Shown: positions 9,603 through 22,980, counted from the first letter of the stretch. The stretch: DNA of 64,000 nucleotides from Hysterangium stoloniferum (GCA_015178975.1 WHVD01000027.1:310001-374000); one strand, 5' to 3'. The notes: generated by a model from the letters alone, not told the origin. Made by a program: numbers and translations.

Positions 9603-12600
9603 ATGAATATAGTGGTGTCGCCGAAGCACCTTGTGGAACATGAGATACTATCAGTTATCTCGGCCATGCGGAAGAACTCGCGCTGGGCTTCCTCGCGTTT
9701 GCGTTCAGCTCGCGACACCGCTCTAGCTAGTAACATGGGATTGCGAAGAACAAATGTTTCAGATACAGGAATAGGTCGAAATAGGGAGGATGTGGATCTT
9801 ATGTCCGGTTTTGAAGAGCTTAAGAGGGAGATGCGTGATGCCGAAGGTACGTCAATTGTGCAGTTAATATCCTAATATTTTATTGACCATTTATCAGATA
9901 TTTTACACGTATCTTTGTCAACTATTCTCGCTCCATTTTTGGCTCTGATTCGCTCCTCTCTATCTACCGGCCCAATCACCTCAGCTGCACTAATGTCGTT
10001 ACATGCTTTCTTCGTTTCTGGGCTCATTCGACCTTCTTCCCCTGATGTTGGACCGGCGTTGGCTGCCTTGAGTAATACTGTCGCAAATTGCAAATTTGAG
10101 GCCAGCGATTCGGCAGGCGATGAAGCAGTACTCTTACGAATCATATCTGTCATTAAAGAGGCTATCTGCGGAAATGTGGGGGCAACCTTGGGGGATGTGG
10201 AGATCTGCGAGATGCTTGAGACTGTGTTGACTATAAGTTGCCAAATGAGAGCAAGTGGTAGTGTTAATCCCTGTGTAGATGTGCTCTACTTCTTATATAT
10301 CCGATTACAGAGGTTTTGCGCCGATCTGCCGAACTGCACATGCACGCTTTGGTACGACAGGCTTTCACTCGACTAAAGGTTTTAGATCCCGATGAGGAGG
10401 AAGGAAAATTAGAATCCTCAGGGGGTGTATCCCCCGTCACAGAAGTAAAGATGTCGCTGGAACCTATCAAGTCGACCCCCGACTCGCAAATTGACGAACC
10501 TGCATCCATGATGGCAGCTGAGTCTGATTTGGTTGTAGCCCAAGCATCATTAGAGGCGCAAATAACTTCTTCTCATACTTGTGCGTCATATCAAGTCATA
10601 TCAAACACATTATATTACTGTGGCTCACATTCTGTAGCAATTCCACCTTACGGACTACCGTCGATAATGGAGTTACTGCGCGTTTTGGTAAATCTTCTGA
10701 ACCCAATGGACCAGCAGCATACAGATTCTACTAGAATAACATCCCTTCGTATCCTCATTACGGCCTTGGAGGTGGCTGGTAGTTATATCGGCAAATACCC
10801 ATCTCTTTCTGCAATTCTGTTTGATCACGGCTGCAAATACTTATTCCAACTGGCGCGTTCTGATCATCCCACCGTCTTATACTTATCCTTGCGTGTTATC
10901 TCCACCCTATTTGATACCTTACGGCCTCATTTAAAACTTCAGCAAGAGCTTTTCCTCGCTTTTACTATAGATCGTCTTGCGCTGCCGAATTCGCCAAATA
11001 TGCAACCATATTCTGCTTCTTTGTTAAAGGGTGGTGCTAGTCCATCCTCGGTCGGCACCCCAGCAAATTCTCATACACTAGACCTTCTAGAATCCGATCT
11101 GAACTCCCAAACACCGCCAGCCGCACGACCATCAGTAGTGCCAGCCCGTGGAGAAACCAGAGAGCTCATGCTAGAGGTACTGAGTTCGCTTGCCAGCCCC
11201 CCCAGTTTCATGGTCGATCTCTGGTCCAATTATGATTCAGATCTTCATTGCGAAGATCTGTTTGAGCGATTAATCGCATTTTTAGCGCGAGTATGTCTTG
11301 CGGCGCGTCATGGCTTCCTATGCTTACATGTTATAGGGTGTATATACCTCCCACACAGTCGCAGGGGTGGATCGGGAGCAGCAGTCTTCTCAGTTGTTAT
11401 GCCTCGATCTCTTATTAGCATTTATCAATCACATGACTGTTCGCGGTCAAGGAGTGAGTAAAGTCCGCAACTATAATATCCCCTGCTCACGTTTCAAAAG
11501 GCAGATGAAGAGTGGCTCGCGGTGTGTGTCACAGCATGTATTTTTTTACCATCTCTCAATTGCGGACGTAAATATAGGATGCCTCTCCGCTTGAACAACT
11601 GCAATATAATAAATCACAAAAACGACTCATGCTAGCCGGTGCAGCGCGGTTCAACACAAAACCCAAGGATGGCATCAAGTTCTTCATAGAGAATGGACTC
11701 GTCCAGAAAGATCCGAATGGCAATGCCAATCCAGGGAATCTCGCAAATTTTTTAAAGAAATGCCCTCGGCTGGACAAGAAACTTTTGGGAGATTATCTTT
11801 CTAGACAAGATAACATCGATGTACTAAATGCTTTCATCGGTCAGTTCGATTTCAAAAATGTAAGCTACACCCTGCGGTTAGATCCATAACCTCACTATAC
11901 CTGTAGAAAACTATTGATGAAGCCGTCCGGGATCTTCTCGGGGCATTCCGCTTACCTGGAGAGTCACAGCAGATATCACGCATTACAGAAACATTTGCCA
12001 AATGCTACTTTTCTTCTGAACCTGGTGGGTATTTTCATTCCCAATTGAGGTTTTGCAGCCTGTTCAGGATGATTTTACAGAGGGAATTAAATCGGAGGAT
12101 GCAGTATATGTCTTATCGTATTCTGTTATTATGCTAAACACAGATCAACACAATCCACAAATTCGGGTGCGGTCTTCCCTTTCCTACTATTCTGAATGCT
12201 CTAACTCAAAGACACAGAAACGCATGACTTTGGAGGAGTATCGGCGCAATCTCAAAGGCGTTAATGCGGATTCTGACTTTGACCCAGATTATTTGGTAAG
12301 TGTCAAGGGGCTATGAGGACTAATACTCACCTTTTATCATAGAAAGCCGTGTATGATTCAATAGTCAAGCGTGAAATAGTGATGCCGGAGGAGCACACGG
12401 GTCAACTTGGTTTTGACCATGCGTGGAACGAGCTACTTCAGCGAACTCGCAATGCGGGTGAGTAACTTTATATGCTCGAAATGGCATTGGATACGGTAAT
12501 GATAATACTGATTTGTGATCCATTAGGAACGTTTATTATGTGCAATACTGCTATTTTCGACAAGCAAATGTTCACCATGGTTTGGAAGCCCGTTATCAGC

Positions 12601-15069
12601 GCTATCGCATTTGCTTTCACGACATTCGACGATGATTATGTTGTCCAACGTGCCATAGCAGGATTTAGACAATGTGCGACCCTTGCTGGCATATTCCGGC
12701 TTCCGGATGTTTTCGATTATATTGTCCAATCGCTATCCCGCGTAACAACTTTACTGTCTAATTCTAGTTACACCTCAGTTCCAAATCATCCCGTAATCGA
12801 GGTTGAAGGAAAAGAAATTACAGTTTCCTCTTTGTCAGTGAGGTTCGGCAATGACATCAAGGCCCAGCTTGCTGCGGTCGTGCTTTTCACTATTGCTAAT
12901 GGCAACGGTAACGCTATTCGGGACGGTTGGGTTCAGGTAGCAATGATCATCACCTCATAGTGTACACACTGACTGTTTGTGATTAGATTTTTGAAATGTT
13001 TGAAACTTTGTTTTTACATTCTTTACTACCTACTCGCATGCTCCAGATGGAGGATTTCTTAGGAGGAGTTTCTATGATCCCTCTCCAAGGAAATCAGCCT
13101 TTACTTCATCGAGCGGCTCGTGGGGATGGTGGCTTATTATCGGCTTTATCCTCGTACCTTCTCACCCCCTACAGCTCAAATTCTGAACCATCCACGCCAG
13201 AAGCAACGGAGAGCCAAGTCGAGAGCACTCTTTGCACAATAGATTGTATAACGGCTTGTCGACTGGACGAACTCTACAGTCAGATTGTGTACGTCTCATT
13301 CTTAGAGACAACGCTCCAGCTAATGCGTGATTCAGAGATATGGATCAGACAGCATTAATAGCAGCCTTGCGTGCACTCCACGCTGTGGCAGACCGGAGAG
13401 CGGCAGACCGATTAGCAGCTCTGACAGCTGAGGGACCCGAAGACGCTATGCTAGATGTTCCGTTACCATATGATCCAGCATCCGTATTTTTGCTGGAAAT
13501 GATGGTTAGCATAGCTTGCCAGACTTCCCAGCACGCAGAGGAAGTATGGTTTGTAAAATTTGCTTATACGTTTTGGGGTTATATTAACGCAGATTAGGCC
13601 TGTCCTATTCGAACACATATCCGCCCTGTTATCACTCGCAGACCGTTACAGTATGTTGTTGATAGAAAGAGCTGTTGTGGGTCTGCTGCGACTATGTCTC
13701 ATTGTAGCCGAAAAGGTTCTTTATCTTCAAGTCCCGTTTGAAAAATCTCTCACCTTTACCTGCATTATTGACAGCCCTTCCTGAGAGACCAGCTATATGT
13801 TGCCCTAGATGCTTTGGGTGGATTACCTCCTCAAGTTCTCAACGCGGTTGCAGAGCAAGTAGTAGCTGGACTGGCGTTGGTTGTACAACGTTATCGACAC
13901 ATCATTAGGTGTGTGGGTATGGGGCTCATCTGTGGTTTGCATCTTACGCATATCCTGCCAATTTTCTAGTTCGCAGACTGAATGGGCCCTTGTTTTCTCT
14001 CTGATAAGGAAAACAATATATCATCCAGAAGCCAGCAAATTATCTTTCGATCTGATTTCAGAATTGGCGTCGGACAAGCCAGAGGGTTTGATCACTAGTG
14101 ACAACATTGCTGGTCTTATTGCAGTGCTCGATGACTTTGCCTCGGCGGCCGGTGTTGCCGTTGAGGGACAGAGACGCAAGGACAAGCGTGTCGTGACTAT
14201 TGCATTGTGAGTAGCTTCTTTAAAACTATCAAATATACAGTTTATCGCTTTGGCCTGTCAGGGAGCCCATTGTCGAGCGAGGACTGAAGGCAGTCGAGCT
14301 TATTGCAGAATTGAAGCGGTTTATCCCAAGACTTATGGAGAAGGCTTCTATTGCTCAGAATTATGGTAGGAGGATGCTTTACGTCCTCATCGTTGTTCTA
14401 AGGTTGACTTATTCCCATTCTAGCCTGGAGGGTATACACGTTGCCTTTGCTGGGGGCCTTGGGCCATCAATCCAGCAATGCAAGCCGCGATGTTCGTCAT
14501 GCTGCCATATCACAACTTCAAAGGATTCTGCTTGGTCCATATGTTACTACGAATGACAACGATCATACGCAAGTGGACGAAATTTTCAATCGGGTTGTGT
14601 TTCCCCTCCTGGATGAACTATTGAAATCAGATACGCTCCGTCGCGATCCTCAAGGAATACCCGAGACGCGATTGCGGGCATCAGCCTTAATCTGCAAAGT
14701 GTTCCTACACTTCGAAATGCGACTTTCACAAAGCCGTTCAGATATACGAGTCCTTTGGATTCAGATTCTCGACCTACTCGATAGATTAATGAACATAGAT
14801 AAACAGGATCAATTGGTGAGTTCCTCTTTTGATCAATGTATGCTATGAGAGTGAATGCCCTGCTTGCCTAGTACGAAGCCGTCCCTGAGTCGCTCAAAAA
14901 TGTGATCCTCGTAATGAATGCCTCCGAAATTTTAGTCCCACCATCGGAGCCAGATCTTCGTGACGAACGGCAGAAATCAATGTGGGCAGCGACACAAGAG
15001 AGAATTGACCGATTCCTTCCTGGCTTCCTTGTAGAAATTATACCCCCGGCAGAGCAGCATCCCAACTAG
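9603..15069 (+). CDS. GEA1: Sec7-domain ARF guanine-nucleotide exchange factor (GBF1/Gea family)
   Basis: Large Golgi ARF-GEF that activates Arf1-type GTPases at the early Golgi and is the target class of brefeldin A. The N-terminal DCB region starts VSPKHLVEHEILSVISAMRK. The HUS region follows, including the LDLLLAFINHM box. The Sec7 domain begins near 11,590 with KRLMLAGAARFNTKPKDGIK and holds the catalytic glutamate in FRLPGESQQI; VLSYSVIMLNTDQHNPQI is the second helix pair. The HDS1 region continues as CNTAIFDKQMFTMVWKP and FAFTTFDDDYVVQRAIAGFR. HEAT-like C-terminal exons run to PPAEQHPN. More than a dozen introns; roughly 1,450 residues, normal for the family. GBF1-type rather than BIG-type is inferred from the N-terminus and FNTKPKDGI. 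Confidence 0.93.
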
Positions 15070-15282
15070 TCGCAGCGCAGCACTAAAATTACACACATCT
15101 TCCAGGAAGTGACGAGTCTGTACACTCATGTATCGCACTAAAAGCTTAACTTATGAAAGAGCTGGTATTATTTGAGTACATATGGGACGTATCTATGCAA
15201 ATGCTTGAAAATGCTGATAATGAGAATGAATGTAACAATATGAAACAGGAACCGAAGCCGAATGAATAGGAACTTAAAAATG

Positions 15283-18200
15283 CTAAAACGGCGTGGAACT
15301 AGGAGGAATAAATGGCTTAAGCTCCCAGTCAGCCGTGTGAGTGAATATCGTATTGCCAATCCAGTTTAATGATACGCCACCTGCGGGAAACTTATTTTAG
15401 ATAAGTAACCGTGGTTTAGTGCACGAGGGTATTGTTGACTCACTTGCAGGAAGAAAAACACCGCGCAAATGGACAAACCGGTTCCTAACGACAATGAATA
15501 TTATTGAGGTGTGAAAAGGAAAAGTTGAAACCACAAGAATACCTGAGTCCAAAGCAGCCGATAATATCTGCAGCGGTAATGGTTAGATGCGAGGGAGTGT
15601 GGATATAACGAGGTCCTCACATAATTAAACTTAGACCACCACGCAAAGTTTCGTGTACGTATCAAATATTGGAACACAAACCCTACAGCAAACCAGGAAG
15701 AATAATTGATCCCAGTCGCTGGTCACGTCAAAAAATGGACATTAGGGAGTAGCGCAAAGTACAAAACCAACCTGGAGGAATACGAGAGGGTCCATTTAGA
15801 AATACAGGCATGTTGATACATGGCAGCTTGCTATCAGGAAATCTTTGACGATACAACCAAAAAGGTAAAGGAATAATGGCTCCAAAAATAAGTGCATATA
15901 GCTCGGGCCCATAGATCGCATGCCGACCAAACTGACGAGCAGGACCTATCAGGCCCCTATTACGATGTGTCAGTCGGAAAAGCGGGAAAAGCCGGCTCTT
16001 CATACGCACCAGACGGCACTAGCAGTAAACATCACCTGCGTCAGGATAAAACAACATTAGTAAGAGGTACCAGACATTTCTACGAATATTCCGCACCTCA
16101 TTGCGTGGGCATGTGAGGAGATCTTTCTGATTCACCGAGCAGAGATCGTGGACATTGGCAAATAACCATGTTTTCACGCCTACTTGTGTGAAACATGCCA
16201 GAATTGTGGCAACTAGCTGCACTGGGGCAATCGTGTAAGATCAAGTACATACTGGGCATTTCATTGAACAATGTACCTAGAAAGCTGGCTCGAGGTGGGG
16301 TTTTGAGATAATGCCCAAGTTTGAGATCTTGTACAAAGCATAATGCTCCTGCGAGAGATTGTACAGAATATGCTTTGAAGATCTATCATTCTCGAGATAA
16401 GCGGTCGATTGGGACCGAAGCGAGAGAAGTAATAGTTACCATACTAGAGGTAGAAAACGTGATTAATACATTATTAATGCAAAATGGATGCACCCATAGT
16501 AACTATGAGGTCTTACTTTGCTAGCGGATTTCCCGGGAGCAGCGCTCCTAAAGCAACATTGTAGACTCAGCGGCTGCTAAACAGTAAGCACTTGAAAACC
16601 CACCCGGTATTACCTCTGCAATTAGATTTAATGTCACCTACGGAAAAAGAAAGTGTCAGCACTCTAAAATCAATTTATATGCTTATTTTTACCGTTTGTC
16701 CAGTAAATGCATAGATAAAGCCCGATGGCAAAATATAAATTACAGGCAACATGACCGCCAAGCAGAGTGACCAAATAGGCATTCCTGTCGGCCAGATCTG
16801 AAAGATCCACTTAGAAATGGCTTGATTCGAACAGCAAGCGCGATTACCTTGATGGATAAAACGGCTACAGAAAAGAAAAATGCCACACATGTAGCGTACC
16901 ACCAGTTGGGAACTACGATGCAGGAAAAATAACCATAAATGTGATCTTTTCAATCATAAACTCACCTTCAGGATAATGTCTCATCAACTTCGCATGCACA
17001 TCATCCTCCTCCACGCTCACATTCCTGATATTATTTATAACCGAACGGCCATGGTGTAAAATGGTATGGGTCAGTACACACGTCGAGAGCGCGATGGCAA
17101 GAAGATAGCCGATCACATATGTCGCAGGGAGATAAAGTGGAGAATAATCGGCGTAGGCAGTCGCATTGAAGGTGGGTTGCGCCCCGGACATGATGCGAGA
17201 GACATTATAATGGGAACCCGTGTTATCATAGGGTATGGAGGAGACCATAGGTAAATGAGAGAGGTTCCAAACCTATCAAGGTATACGGTTAAGACTGGAG
17301 CATAATAAAGGTTTAGTGACGGACATTGGAATAATACAGTATAGGGGCGATAATCTGTTGGTTCTCATTAATCAACTCGTATAGAGTACGAGTTAGTGGC
17401 CAAAGTTACCCAATAAAAAAGAATAAATCCGAGTATGACATGTACCTGTGCCCACCACGGCACCATGAGTGGACTCTCGATAAAACTTATTTGACTCCAG
17501 TCAAATGTCAAAATACCAAGCCCTAGCCCTGAGCGCACGCCAAATAACTGATTGACCACGACATTATTCGGCGCCATCCAGCATATATAGCTGAATATCG
17601 ACAATGCCTGGAAAAGGAAACCAGGTAGAAAGTAGAAAGCAAACGCCGCTGCCGATGCCAACATAAAGAACTTATAGCGGGAGATACTGCATGGTGCAGA
17701 AATTATGGTCTCATCTTCGGCATGGAGAGTGTTAAGAAGCGTGCAAGCAACGAGGTTTTGTGGCCATATCATACTTCCAGGCCAGACGAGGAAACGACGC
17801 ACAAACCCAGCGATACCGAATCCGGTGAGCTGGGTTGCCAGTATTAATGTAAGGTCAAACCTGCAAGAATAGAAATAGTATAAGGAGGTACTTCTACATA
17901 CGGAAATGTGAATACAAACCCAACTCCAAGTTTGACTTTATAGAACACCTCCGTGACCACGACTGCGTTAATGGCATAGGCAGGCTTAACCGATACATTG
18001 GCCATCAAGAATACACAAACATGCTGACATGACGTTAATATAAGGCTCATCGGGTATCTCGCCTGCAGACACACACACCTCTTTGATATTCCAGGGACCA
18101 GGATTAAAACTAAATTCATACGAACCAAGCCAATGTGGCAAATGATATTTTTTGATGGGTAAAATATATGCTCCAAATTTGCCGAGTGGATGTGAAAGGA

Positions 18201-18399
18201 GAAGAAGGACCAGCGGCGCAATTGTCGGGGCTGGAAAACGAAAGTTGAAGAAAGTATTGAGAGCGGTCGATATGCTACATAATGATAAGCCGATAATCCA
18301 CATTCGGAACGTTAATACAGGCATGGAAGGGTCATCGATGTTTGATACGCTGGCGCGTACTTCTGGGTATGGGGCTGAAAGAGACTGGTTATTGCTCAT
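15283..18399 (-). CDS. Oligopeptide transporter, OPT family
   Basis: Proton-coupled plasma-membrane oligopeptide transporter with about 14-16 membrane helices. Recognisable blocks in order are LSLCSISTALNTFFNFR, GPWNIKE (the family's NPGPFN-like motif), YMSLI-type loops, VVSSIPYDNTGSHYNVSRIM, WPTGMPIWSLCLAVMLP, VIPGALLPGNPLANMIFKAY, LGHYLKTPPRASF, ASAVWGLIGPARQFG and WWSKFNYILSAALDSGTGL. The protein ends IPPSSTPF. The apparently broken stretch 16,380-16,520 is resolved by a 4-nt microexon (16,440-16,443). With it, every frame from start to stop joins and no lesion was seen. At least a dozen introns. Specific substrate cannot be told from the sequence. Confidence 0.9.
16440..16443 (-). other. 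4-nt microexon inside the OPT gene
   Basis: The four bases TATG (minus strand) lie between a 73-nt intron (16,444-16,516; GTAAGA donor, CTCTAG acceptor) and a 57-nt intron (16,383-16,439; GTAACT donor, GATAG acceptor). The upstream exon ends GCA AA and the downstream exon starts ATC TTC AAA. Only insertion of TATG restores the frame and gives PLANMIFKAY, matching the OPT family PxANMxFK block. Confidence 0.7.
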
Positions 18400-18498
18400 A
18401 TTCGGTGCAAATGAGGGTTGAGTGGCTTACAATCATCTTGGATATCTGACAAGTTACATCTGTATATATTTTAGAAGGCGACAGCATGAGCAAACTGT

Positions 18499-19295
18499 CT
18501 AGACGCACTTGGGTTCGTCTATTGTTTCGGTGTCTTCAAAGTCAAACGCTAATGTGCTTTCATCCAGATCTAGCCCAAACTCGCTTTGATCGTCGCGAAT
18601 GGGTTCTACCTTTTCCCGAAAAGTCACGGCCGGTTGAAAGGCACGCCGTGTTTCACAGTTTGTCTTACGATGTCCAGCTCTACTTGAGCTAGGCCGCGAA
18701 GAAGGATAAATATCTGGATTGGAAAAAGATGATATGGCAGGATCAGGGGTTGTATATGAATACTGGTCCATATGTGCCTGGCCGTATGCATCTAAGTGGG
18801 AATAGCTGGGCCCTGCCAGGACTGCAGCGGACGGCTCGACGAGTGTATGTACATCGTCTGAGCGTGGAGAAGGCTCAAATGTTGCATACTGACCTGACGG
18901 TGTCAAATGACGTTGAGAGAGCTGTTCCGTGGTTGTTGGAGGACGAAATGCAAAGACACCGTCCACATCGCTCGAAGCGTCCGAATCGCTCTGTGAGGCC
19001 GTGCCTTCTACAGGCCTACGCGGCCTACGTATCCTTTCTGTGGTATTACCCCCCTGCCGACTATCTGCGTGTCGTCTCCTTCGTGAAGTAGCACTACGGG
19101 GATGTGGGTGGGCCCATTCGCCAATAGATGAGCTGGCTGAACACGACCTTGGTTGGGGGATGGCCATCTACGATTTGCGATGGAGATGTGTGAGTTGAAG
19201 GACTTGGTAAAGAGGACAGGACAGCGGCTTACATCCGCGCGGTGAATAGAAGCACTCGTTCGGAATCCATGATGACCCACACCATACGCATACAA
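18499..19295 (-). CDS. Uncharacterised polar, low-complexity protein
   Basis: I do not recognise this family. A first exon coding MYAYGVGHHGFRTSASIHRAD joins through a canonical intron (GTAAGC donor, CGTAG acceptor) to a 222-codon open exon that itself starts MAIPQPRS. The protein is rich in Ser, Arg, Pro and Asp. It has a basic stretch (SRRRRHADSRQGG), a proline/serine-rich middle, and an acidic C-terminus (DDQSEFGLDLDESTLAFDFE) before EPKCV. No membrane segment or signal peptide is seen. It looks intrinsically disordered, perhaps regulatory. It lies between OPT and b561, all on the minus strand. The start may instead be the second methionine. Confidence 0.5.
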
Positions 19296-19685
19296 CGGCC
19301 AGTATGACGGTTACCGCCTCGTCATGATATCGATACATAAGCGTTCACAGAGATTATCAGCTCTTAGGAGCCATCCCTCATCAAGAAAAATTAGATGTAT
19401 TTGCGCAGCAATTGTGATTGAAAACTCCGTGATGAGCATGACCGAGCTGTGCGATCTACCCAAGCAATTCGGCATCAATTCCGGCAATATGGTATATGTT
19501 GATCGGTTGAGATAAAAGGGACATTGCCGGAAAATTTAAGGGTAATATTATTATAACGTGAGATTGCAAAACTCGGATGTAATATGCGATCATCTTGCAA
19601 GTAAACTTTACCATATCGAGAAACTTTTACCTCCGAGATTCGTCATTCGTGACAGCTCTATCAAGAAACATCATACTTCTCATCA
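19296..19685. other. Intergenic spacer
   Basis: 390 nt between two minus-strand genes, holding the b561 3' region and the upstream region of the unknown gene. Nothing further recognised. Confidence 0.5.
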
Positions 19686-20810
19686 TCATACAAATTTCAT
19701 TTTAGACGGCCTGGCACGACTCCAGAGTCCAGTAAGAATGGCCTGAAAACGAACAATATGTCAACGTGAGCTACTTCAAGTTTACTATATCATCAACTCA
19801 CTGCTGGCCCAATGCCAAACGTGAAAACCCTCGCAATCGTGGCCATGTTGGCGGTCGTCCAACTAGACCACCCTCCACCAATCGCAATTGTGGTCAAAAA
19901 GAACGGGTACAACAAGTAGCCAGAGAGACTGCAGTGTTGATCTATGTTAGACTAAGGTGCAATGAAGAAGATGACACCACGAACCGATGATACTTCCAAA
20001 TGCTTTTAGCTTTCGCTCCTCCTCCAAACAAGGCTCCTCCATACCACACGCTCGCCGCGCCGAGGAACATTTGTATAAGCTGTCATAGTATATATACCAA
20101 CATTATCTTGGAGACCACTTGTGGTACTTACCATCCATACAATAGCTATGATTCCAAATGTGGCATGCCACGTTACGAAATGAGGGGAATCGTGAATATT
20201 CTTGTTCCAGATGATGATGAGGGTGCCGACAGCGATGCATGGGAAGGCAAATCCGAGGATTATCAGCTGGTGCCTGTTAAGACCTGCCTGCTTTGTTTTC
20301 GGCTGCGACGTTGGCTGGAGTGTTAGAATTCCTGAGAGATATAAGGCACGCTGCATAATGAGATTGTGCAACACGCACCACAGGCGAACAACGCAACCGC
20401 GACGGTTTGAAGAGGTGGATGGAAAGCGAAGAGGCCGAGACTGCCAGGGTCATTGCTGAGGATGGCAATCCAGGTGCCGGCAACGAGGAGCTAAGTGCCA
20501 CCCAACATCAGCCACCATCCATAATGCCCAGTTATACGGGAAAATTCACAATAGAACCCCCTACAACCAATCCCAGGCCGAGCGTGTCTCCCTTACGTCC
20601 CTCAAGCTTGGCGGCTTGCATTTCTGTTTCAGACGGAGATGGTGGTAGGTTAGAAGAGCTCTCTTGTGCACGGGCGTGACTCCCAAGACCCATATGTGAA
20701 CCTGGCTGAGATGGTTCGAGCTCGGGATTATCACGGTAAGCTGATGTCGTATCGACGTGTCGTTCATGGATGAGGCCCTGTTGTTCTTCAGACGCCTGGG
20801 AATCAGCCAT
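19686..20810 (-). CDS. Cytochrome b561 domain membrane protein
   Basis: Six-helix di-heme transmembrane electron carrier of the eukaryotic b561 type, usually moving electrons from ascorbate or another donor across a membrane. After a polar N-terminus (MADSQASEEQQGLIHE), helices read GLGLVVGGSIVNFP and LVAGTWIAILSN. The four heme-ligand histidine contexts are all visible: LFAFHPPLQ, GLNRHQLIILG, FVTWHATFG and WKYHR (before a splice to LSGYLLYPFF). Other blocks are TLQPTSQPKT and MFLGAASVWYGGALFGGG. The final exon ends SRARPSKMKFV. About five introns. Typical fungal length near 260 residues. The physiological donor and acceptor are unknown. Confidence 0.85.
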
Positions 20811-21607
20811 TACGATCGTGGGTTTGCAATCAGGGACGAGAAATTAGACTCGAACGGGATATGCAGTGGTTAGTTATAGGCAAGATTGTAATTGGCAAGA
20901 GGTCGGTCGCTCTTTGAGCGGTCAACGATTGGGAGATGGGAGCTGCGGACCACTTAAACTTCTCAACATCCAAACACTATAAGTATATTGACACGAAAGT
21001 TGCCGAGCGACCCTTGAATTTGATTTTAAATTATTTCGCCATTCCGTAGCATTTCAGCCTTATTTGTTATGACAGGAACCAGGCGACCACCAAATCGGGA
21101 TGCTCATTCGAACGTATTTGCAAAACTAATACATACAGAGTGACACACACCGCGGACTGCTATTGGTTTCAGCGTGTTCACCCGCATGTCATTCGGTATC
21201 TACATATATTTGAAGCGGGAAAAAGGTATTTGGGATCCTAATAACAACGTTCTGGTGTTGAGATTGAGCACGTCCGAAGGGCATTGGTGATCAAGCATGT
21301 AATCGCAGGTATGAATCCACCATTGACTTCGACCTCTGGAAACAACCCCAAAGCTTGGGGGGGTAGACACAAGGAGCGATGAGACGACAGCAGCAAATTG
21401 TGAATGGTCAAACACAAAATGGCGCAGGAGGGTCATTGTTCCCTTAAAACACCTCTCAGAGGTCTCCGTCTCGGCCAACCCCACAGTCTGTTGAAAGGAC
21501 GTCGAATAAACAGTATCTGGTTAAATGCGTTCTGTCTCGGGAGCTCCAGCTATATCATAATCGCTTGATGGGCTCATTCCTCCGAGCCAAGTGTAGTGCT
21601 GCACTTG
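20811..21607. other. Non-coding stretch upstream of b561
   Basis: About 800 nt containing the b561 promoter. Several short open frames exist on both strands, none with a recognisable motif or splice-consistent extension. Confidence 0.4.
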
Positions 21608-21910
21608 CCAGTCTTCGCATCGACGTGAGTCTACTACCGTATCTCGTCCGCTCGGCTTCCGAAGGCGCAATCAATTCGTTAAAAGCGGAGAAGGCCGTAC
21701 CCTCGCAGTGTGGTTTACAGCACTGTGTCCTTTTGGACAAATTCCGCTTTCTTTATGGAACATCATCTCCATCAAATACTACTACTTTCTATCCTTCTAA
21801 CAGTCACCCTCCCACCTTCGCAATCTACATAGCTTCGAACATTGGCAGCACAAACATTCTCTCGCGCGGTGCGTGGTTTAATGGGTGTCGAGAAAAAAGC
21901 TACACGTAAT
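21608..21910 (+). pseudogene. TAF6-like gene fragment, copy 1
   Basis: Degenerate piece resembling the HEAT-repeat region of TFIID subunit TAF6. The first part reads LLPYLVRSASEGAINSLK. After a frame change the bases correspond to HHLHQ.LLLSILLTVTLPPSQST, then a TAG stop and LRTLAAQTFSR. It has lost the upstream exons, the histone fold and continuity. It is clearly the same sequence as 26,210-26,549, including the shared in-frame TAG, so both descend from an already broken copy. TAF6 assignment rests on the LHQ..PPLLSILL and LRTLAAQTFSR blocks and could be wrong; the pair relationship is secure. Confidence 0.6.
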
Positions 21911-22168
21911 TTGTCTATCTGGCAGCAAATACTAGTCTTACAATGATTTTGCATGTCAATTGGAGGCATTGTGTCACTAGTATGTGTACCACCAATACAT
22001 AAACACGCTTCTATCATTTGTGGTGCCCTAGTCTGCCCCAACCAGCCCGAGAAAAAACAATGACCAGACCCAGAGAAGATACACGCTTGAAATTCCAAGT
22101 ACTTTACTATTAGTAGACTTCGGGGATGTCTCAGTCTGGTTTGAGGTTGTAGTGTGTTCGCGTCGGTA

Positions 22169-22913
22169 TCAAGTCTGACAACGGGATCCACAATTGCCTT
22201 CTTGCATGGGAATCTCGTCCGACTCCTGTTCGACGGTTTCTGGCAGCGACATACTGTCTCTTTCATCTATACTCGGTCCTCGGCTTGAAGGATCCAGGGC
22301 TGGGACGGATTCGGAATCAGTGATGGTGGGTGTGGACGGCGAAGGTGGCAAGGGTACATCGTGTGGCGATGGCTGGCATGGCGTGGTAGGATCGAGTGGG
22401 GGGACGGGTTTGCGCTTTTGCGGCGTGAAGCTGCTGCGTTTTGAGAATTTCTGCTGCATCTGTTCGGAGGTTGCGGCTGTAGGCTCGGGGAGCGTCACTG
22501 GTGGCAGGATCAGGTTTTACGGAAAATAAAAATGAGCATGGTTTCTTTTAAATCTCACATAAAAAACAGATAGTACAACCCGTTTTGCCAACTCCTCTCC
22601 ATCGCTCGACGTCCCGATGATAGTCAGCGTTTCCACATATCACGACAGAACATCCGTCGACACCCACCAAATCTCTCCCCAGATGCACCTCATGGCAGAA
22701 ACCCGTAGGTGACCCAATAACCATCTTCGTTGTCTTGCGTCTCCTTATCCCCAGAGACCCCTTCGCTATGAAGCTCTTTGTCGAATGTCGCCGCCGCACA
22801 GGCGCAGCGTAATCGGAGTCATATTCGCAGTCCTCGATATGGGACGTCGAGCAGGTAAGGAGGGAGGGAGAGGATAATGACGGGGCGAAAAGACGCGAAG
22901 GGCGGAGAAACAC
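22169..22913 (-). CDS. Small CRIB-motif protein (putative Rho/Cdc42 binder)
   Basis: The first exon encodes a serine-rich leader (SPSLLTCSTSHIEDCEYDSD), a basic stretch (SLGIRRRKTTK) and IGSPTGFCHEVHLG. The last fits the CRIB consensus I-S-x-P-x-x-F-x-H-x-x-H-V-G used to bind GTP-loaded Cdc42/Rac. A plausible intron (GTGTCG donor, CACCAG acceptor) joins the exon in frame to a second exon with KFSKRSSFTPQKRKPVPPL and a proline/serine-rich acidic tail. The role would be a signalling adaptor at the membrane. The gene sits among pseudogenes, so it may itself be partial, although both exons are open. Confidence 0.5.
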
Positions 22914-22980
22914 CTATACCATACACCCACAATCGGAGTCTCAATACCTATGCCTCAAATTCTGACCAAGAAAAACTCCC

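Noticed and set aside
16230-16680. Apparent degenerate gap in the OPT gene suggesting a pseudogene
   Set aside because: The exons join fully once the 4-nt microexon and phase-1 intron are used; no lesion remains.
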